A stretch of 15,008 nucleotides of DNA from Alphaproteobacteria bacterium (GTDB taxonomy: Bacteria; Pseudomonadota; Alphaproteobacteria; Micavibrionales; SZUA-601). The DNA is taken from the NCBI GenBank assembly GCA_028290805.1, contig JAQGJA010000102.1, positions 1 through 15,008 of the forward strand, given 5' to 3'. Shown in pieces: positions 12,044-15,008 of this stretch (the first letter of the stretch is position 1; every line of letters starts with the position of its first letter). The translations under genes and the position numbers were made by a program. The notes under the pieces are model-generated. The model was not told the origin of the DNA. It searched no databases and worked only from the letters and a program-made list of their open reading frames with translations.

Positions 12044-12769
12044 TTAAGCTAAGGAAAGTATATTGTCAATCTTTAAAGCTTTCTCGGCAATAAAACCTTC
12101 GGCATAGGCGCTACCTATTTCAGAACCCAGGACGCGGGCGCGGGCTTCGAAATAATCCCAAAAACCGTTTTTCGAGATGGGCGTTTCCGGATCGTCACAG
12201 GTTTTTTCTTCGCTGTGGAACTGGGTCTGATAGGCGCGCAAGGCATGGCACTTCTTTGCCCAATATTGCGAGATATCGACGATGAAATCCGGCTCGTGCT
12301 GGCAGGACTGGATATAGTGAAAGATCCGCTTCGGCCTCCAGGGCGCTTGCGCCGCCCCCTGCTCGTCCCAGGTTTCGATCTTGATCAACCCGCTTAAAAA
12401 GGCGGCTTCTTTCACAATCTGGTTGGCACGGCCATGGTCGGGATGGCGGTCGCTGACCGGGTTCGAGAAAACGATTTCCGGCTGGAAATGACGGATGACC
12501 TGGACCATTTTCAAGATGTGGTTTTCATCGCAGAGGAAAAACCCGTCGCGGAAACCCAGATTGACCCGGGCAGTCAGGCCCAGGCGCTTATCGGCCTCGG
12601 CGGCTTCCTGCATGCGGGTTTCTGCATTGCCGCGCGTGCCCAGCTCGCCGCGGGTAAAGTCGATGATCCCGACTTTTTTGCCTTGATCTAAAAGTTTTAA
12701 AATCGTGCCGCCCATTGCGGCTTCTGCATCATCCGGATGCGCGGTTGTAACCAATATGTCGAGTTTCAT
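12044..12769 (-). CDS. PIG-L/LmbE-family deacetylase (BshB1-like)
   Basis: A 241-residue cytoplasmic zinc hydrolase. The AHPDDAE motif at 10-16 supplies His11 and Asp14 as zinc ligands, with Asp13 the likely base. RHPDHGRA (108-115) gives the third ligand, His112. DFTRGELGTRGNAETRMQEA (37-56) and NLGFRDGFF (70-78) are close to BshB1, which deacetylates GlcNAc-malate in bacillithiol synthesis. Bacillithiol is not expected in alphaproteobacteria, so the substrate is probably another N-acetyl-sugar conjugate. A TTG at 12775 would add two residues, but GGGA lies 8 nt before the ATG at 12769. It follows merR by 50 nt on the same strand and its ribosome site lies within a nested dyad. Confidence 0.88.
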   Translation of the reverse strand: MKLDILVTTAHPDDAEAAMGGTILKLLDQGKKVGIIDFTRGELGTRGNAETRMQEAAEADKRLGLTARVNLGFRDGFFLCDENHILKMVQVIRHFQPEIVFSNPVSDRHPDHGRANQIVKEAAFLSGLIKIETWDEQGAAQAPWRPKRIFHYIQSCQHEPDFIVDISQYWAKKCHALRAYQTQFHSEEKTCDDPETPISKNGFWDYFEARARVLGSEIGSAYAEGFIAEKALKIDNILSLA

Positions 12770-12776
12770 GTTCAAT

Positions 12777-12820
12777 ATCCCAAAATGTAATAGGTAAGAA
12801 GTCGTTTCCTATTGCGGGAT
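12777..12820. repeat. Nested inverted repeats in the merR-deacetylase spacer
   Basis: ATCCC (12777-12781) pairs with GGGAT (12816-12820). Inside, AATAGG (12789-12794) pairs with CCTATT (12808-12813), extended by AA/TT after one mismatch. On the minus-strand RNA the GGGA ribosome site of the deacetylase gene falls in the outer stem. It could limit translation, act as a weak terminator, or be an operator for the MerR protein. Confidence 0.5.
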
Positions 12821-13314
12821 TAACATCGCTCGATCATTTGGGCGCGCAGGTTTTTCAGGCGCTGCAGCAGGATGTGCAAATCATTGCCGGCATGCCCGTC
12901 CAATTTAACGTCGGATGTATTGCTGGCGGGTTTTTGCTGGATGGCGTCGTCCACAACCACGCGGGCCATATCATTGCCCAGCAAAGTCGGCACGGATTGC
13001 TGCAGCTGTTTGTCTTTGGACAATAATTTCTGCACACCCTTGATCGTATAGCCCTGGGTATAAAGCAAATAATGGATGCGCTTGATCAGGTCCACATCCT
13101 GGGGGCGGTAATAACGGCGCCCGCCGCCGCGTTTCAGCGGGCTGATCTGTTTAAATTTGGTTTCCCAGAAACGCAGGACATGCTGGGGCAGATTGAGGTC
13201 AAGCGCGACCTCGCTGATGGTGCGATAGGCGGAATCGGCTTTGCTGCCCCGGCGGTTTTCATCCCCCGGTTCATCCTCCATTTCGGAGTGCAATGCCAAT
13301 TCCGCCAGGGTCAT
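12820..13314 (-). CDS. MerR-family transcriptional regulator, ihfA-linked type
   Basis: A 164-residue protein. Residues 30-98 are a MerR winged-helix domain: YRTISEVALDLNLPQHVLRF, WETKF, then the wing GGGRRYYRPQDVDLIKRIHY and LYTQGYTIKGVQKLL. The C-terminal 65 residues hold no metal-binding Cys pattern (the only Cys is the last residue) and end in a helix likely used for dimerisation. This gene is found right after ihfA in many alphaproteobacteria; its targets are not established in general. It begins 9 nt after the ihfA stop, so the two are probably co-transcribed from the promoter at 13688-13716. The ribosome site is weak, which suggests coupling to ihfA translation. Confidence 0.9.
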   Translation of the reverse strand: MTLAELALHSEMEDEPGDENRRGSKADSAYRTISEVALDLNLPQHVLRFWETKFKQISPLKRGGGRRYYRPQDVDLIKRIHYLLYTQGYTIKGVQKLLSKDKQLQQSVPTLLGNDMARVVVDDAIQQKPASNTSDVKLDGHAGNDLHILLQRLKNLRAQMIERC

Positions 13315-13323
13315 TTACGTGAT

Positions 13324-13644
13324 CTATTCTTTCGCTTGCTCTTTAGCTTTGGGGCCTTTGCGGACTTTTTCCTTTAATTGCTGGCTGGCTTTAAAGGTAA
13401 TGACCTTGCGCGGCTCAATCGGCACTTCTTCGCCGGTTTTAGGATTGCGACCGATACGCTGGCCTTTTTGGCGAACATTAAAGGTGGCAAAAGAAGAAAT
13501 TTTGACGCTGTTGCCTCTGGCAAGATTGCTGACTACCTGGTCCAAGACCTGTTCCACCAGATCGGCAGTTTCGTTGCGGGACAGGCCGACTTCTTCGTAA
13601 ACCGCTTCGGCAAGATCAGCACGGGTGATGGTGCGTGTAGGCAT
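13324..13644 (-). CDS. ihfA: Integration host factor subunit alpha
   Basis: A 106-residue HU/IHF-fold DNA-bending protein. TITRADLAEAVYEEVGLSRN at the start, VKISSFATFNVRQKGQRIGR and RNPKTGEEVPIEPRKVITF (66-84) are the IHF-alpha signature, with Pro68 the residue that intercalates at the DNA kink. IHF acts as an alpha/beta heterodimer; ihfB is not in the window. The C-terminus has a basic extension (KVRKGPKAKEQAKE). The ATG has AAGGA 9 nt upstream, and a good promoter lies at 13688-13716. It follows fabH by 87 nt and precedes merR by 9 nt, the usual alphaproteobacterial arrangement. Function here includes nucleoid structure and assisting sigma-54 or other distal activators, known from the family. 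Confidence 0.96.
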   Translation of the reverse strand: MPTRTITRADLAEAVYEEVGLSRNETADLVEQVLDQVVSNLARGNSVKISSFATFNVRQKGQRIGRNPKTGEEVPIEPRKVITFKASQQLKEKVRKGPKAKEQAKE

Positions 13645-13687
13645 TTGATTCGGTCCTTTTTATGGGATATTATTGTTGTTACAGATT

Positions 13688-13716
13688 GTTATATAGCAAA
13701 GTTAATGTAAAGGCAA
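13688..13716 (-). promoter_or_regulatory. Promoter for ihfA-merR
   Basis: On the minus strand TTGCCT (13716-13711) and TATAAC (13693-13688) are separated by 17 nt. Transcription should start near 13681, about 37 nt before the ihfA ATG. No terminator is visible after fabH, so read-through from plsX-fabH probably adds to expression. Confidence 0.65.
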
Positions 13717-13731
13717 GATGTTGCGGCGTTT

Positions 13732-14706
13732 TTACCAGCGTACCAGGGCAGAACCCCAGGTCAGCCCTGCGCCCATAGCTTCAAGCAATAACAATTCACC
13801 CGGCTTGAACCGGTTGTTTTCCACCGCATCGGCCAGCGCCAAGGGCACGGAAGCGGCCGAAGTATTGCCGTGGCGGGCGACAGTCAGGATAACTTTATCC
13901 ATCGAAAGCCCCAGTTTTTCGGCGGTCGATTCAATGATGCGCTTGTTGGCCTGGTGCGGTACAAGCCAGTCAATGGCGGTTTTTTCCAGGTTATTAGCCA
14001 GCAGGGTTTCTTCTACGACTTCGGCCAGACGCTGCACGGCATGGCGGTAAACATCGCGGCCCAGCATGACAAGCTTGCCTGAAATACCGTTAGTGCCGGG
14101 GCCGCCGGTTGTATACAGCAAATTCGTATTGGCACCATCGGAATGCAGATGGGTGGAAAGGATGCCGCGATCATTCACATCCCCTTTGCCTTCCGCCAGT
14201 TCCAGGATAACCGCGCCTGCACCGTCGCCGAATAAAAGGCAGGTCGTGCGATCATTCCAGTCCAAAAGGCGCGACATGATCTCGGCCCCGATAACCAGGA
14301 TGCGCTTGTGCTGGCCCGAGACGATAAAGCTGTTGGCGATGGTGAGGGCATAGACAAAACCGCTGCACACAGCCTGGACATCAAACGCTGCAGTGCCGAC
14401 CTTCATGCCGATTTTCGCCTGCACGATGGCCGCAGTGGCAGGGAAAGTCAGATCGGGCGTGGTGGTGGCCACAATGATGCAATCGATATCGGCGGCATCC
14501 AGCCCGGCATGGGTCAAAGCTTTATTGGCGGCGGCGGCGGCAAGATCGCTGGTCGCCTGGTCTTCTGCGGCAAAATAACGCTGTTCGATCCCAGTGCGCT
14601 GGATGATCCAGTCGCTGTTGGTATCGACGATTTTTTCAAGATCCGCATTGGTGACGATTTTTTCAGGCAGGTAACCGCCGACGCCCTTGAATATCGCGCG
14701 TTTCAT
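13732..14706 (-). CDS. fabH: Beta-ketoacyl-ACP synthase III (FabH)
   Basis: A 324-residue thiolase-fold enzyme that starts fatty acid synthesis by condensing acetyl-CoA with malonyl-ACP. The triad is complete: Cys114 in QAVCSGFVYAL, His251 in VPHQANKRI and Asn281 in RHGNTSAASVP. WIIQRTGIEQRYF (33-45) and FGDGAGAVILE (159-169) are further FabH hallmarks. Length is normal. The ATG overlaps the plsX stop by one base (TAATG), so they are translationally coupled. The plsX-fabH pair links phospholipid and fatty acid synthesis in most bacteria. Confidence 0.97.
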   Translation of the reverse strand: MKRAIFKGVGGYLPEKIVTNADLEKIVDTNSDWIIQRTGIEQRYFAAEDQATSDLAAAAANKALTHAGLDAADIDCIIVATTTPDLTFPATAAIVQAKIGMKVGTAAFDVQAVCSGFVYALTIANSFIVSGQHKRILVIGAEIMSRLLDWNDRTTCLLFGDGAGAVILELAEGKGDVNDRGILSTHLHSDGANTNLLYTTGGPGTNGISGKLVMLGRDVYRHAVQRLAEVVEETLLANNLEKTAIDWLVPHQANKRIIESTAEKLGLSMDKVILTVARHGNTSAASVPLALADAVENNRFKPGELLLLEAMGAGLTWGSALVRW

Positions 14707-15008
14707 TAGGCGACCTCTTCCATTTGTTCGGGTGCTTGTTCGGTACTGGCGATAAAATTTTGTTTGTGGCTTTGCAATTCGGCCGCAACCGTTTCATTAA
14801 AGCGGTGGGTCACCAGATTGGCGGCCACTTTGATGGCGTTGGCGAAACCTTTTTGGTCCATGCTGCCATGGCTTTTGACGCAAACGCCGCCCAGGCCCAC
14901 GAACATCGCGCCATTATAATTACGCGGGTCAATCTTGCCGCGCAATTGGCGCAAGGCCGGCACCGCCATCAACAGGAAAATTTTGGACAGCAGCGATTCT
15001 TTGCCCAT
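14706..15008 (-). CDS. plsX: Phosphate acyltransferase PlsX, C-terminal 100 residues
   Basis: The frame runs off the window edge; the first Met seen here (MGKESLLSK) is internal, not the start. The segment RGKIDPRNYNGAMFVGLGGV and KSHGSMDQKGFANAIKVA is the conserved C-terminal part of PlsX, which makes acyl-phosphate from acyl-ACP for the first step of phospholipid synthesis (PlsY pathway). The protein ends with an acidic tail, STEQAPEQMEEVA. It is a peripheral membrane enzyme. Its TAA overlaps the fabH ATG by one base. Confidence 0.94.
   Translation of the reverse strand: MGKESLLSKIFLLMAVPALRQLRGKIDPRNYNGAMFVGLGGVCVKSHGSMDQKGFANAIKVAANLVTHRFNETVAAELQSHKQNFIASTEQAPEQMEEVA

Noticed and set aside
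11944..12062. Stop-free minus-strand frame between the deacetylase and the 87-aa gene (reads GIPEKVTILSSDDGKMAAP)
   Set aside because: It looks somewhat coding-like, but its only ATG gives under 40 codons, it has no good ribosome site, and it runs out of frame into the 87-aa gene. Not enough to call a gene.
1..15008. Mobile element, prophage, CRISPR or defence island
   Set aside because: No integrase, transposase, terminal repeats, spaced repeats or known defence genes were seen. Gene order at the right end is that of an ordinary chromosome.

Overview
The window reads as chromosomal DNA from an alphaproteobacterium of roughly balanced G+C. The evidence is the plsX-fabH-ihfA-merR gene order at the right end (all minus strand), a short phasin with a TetR-type regulator beside it, an olsB-olsA ornithine-lipid pair, and a PfkB-type adenosine kinase. 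The order or genus cannot be fixed from sequence alone. I see no rRNA, tRNA, CRISPR array, integrase or transposase, so this is mostly ordinary core and near-core chromosome with a few odd small genes and junctions.

Left part (1-2558): the tail of an unidentified gene closed by a strong terminator, then a small CHAP-domain lipoprotein. A gap follows that holds what looks like a decayed 64-codon gene. Next come two minus-strand genes for ferritin-like helical-bundle stress proteins: a cytoplasmic DUF892/YciF-type protein with a basic low-complexity tail, and a secreted DUF4142 protein. Each has its own terminator.

Middle (2559-7021): corA (Mg2+/divalent cation channel) converges with nadD (NAD synthesis), overlapping by 6 bp. 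Divergent from nadD is olsB-olsA, overlapping by 11 bp, which should make ornithine lipids. A minus-strand protein of the aminoglycoside-phosphotransferase/choline-kinase fold overlaps the end of olsA tail to tail by 51 bp. It keeps the HGD...N catalytic loop, but the metal-binding Asp position holds Cys.

Then (7022-11028): a small two-Cys lipoprotein of unknown function. Upstream of it is a two-gene operon of PfkB adenosine kinase followed by a YejA-like periplasmic peptide-binding protein, joined by a TTGA stop/start overlap. A TetR-type regulator is divergent from the kinase.

Right part (11029-15008): a phasin with a good promoter, a strong ribosome site and a bidirectional terminator. 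That terminator lies inside the last codons of a convergent 87-aa gene, so the mRNA of the small gene may end without a stop codon. This is the most interesting observation here, because ArfA/BrfA-type ribosome-rescue factors are made this way. A PIG-L/LmbE deacetylase, a MerR regulator, IHF-alpha, FabH and the C-terminal part of PlsX complete the window.
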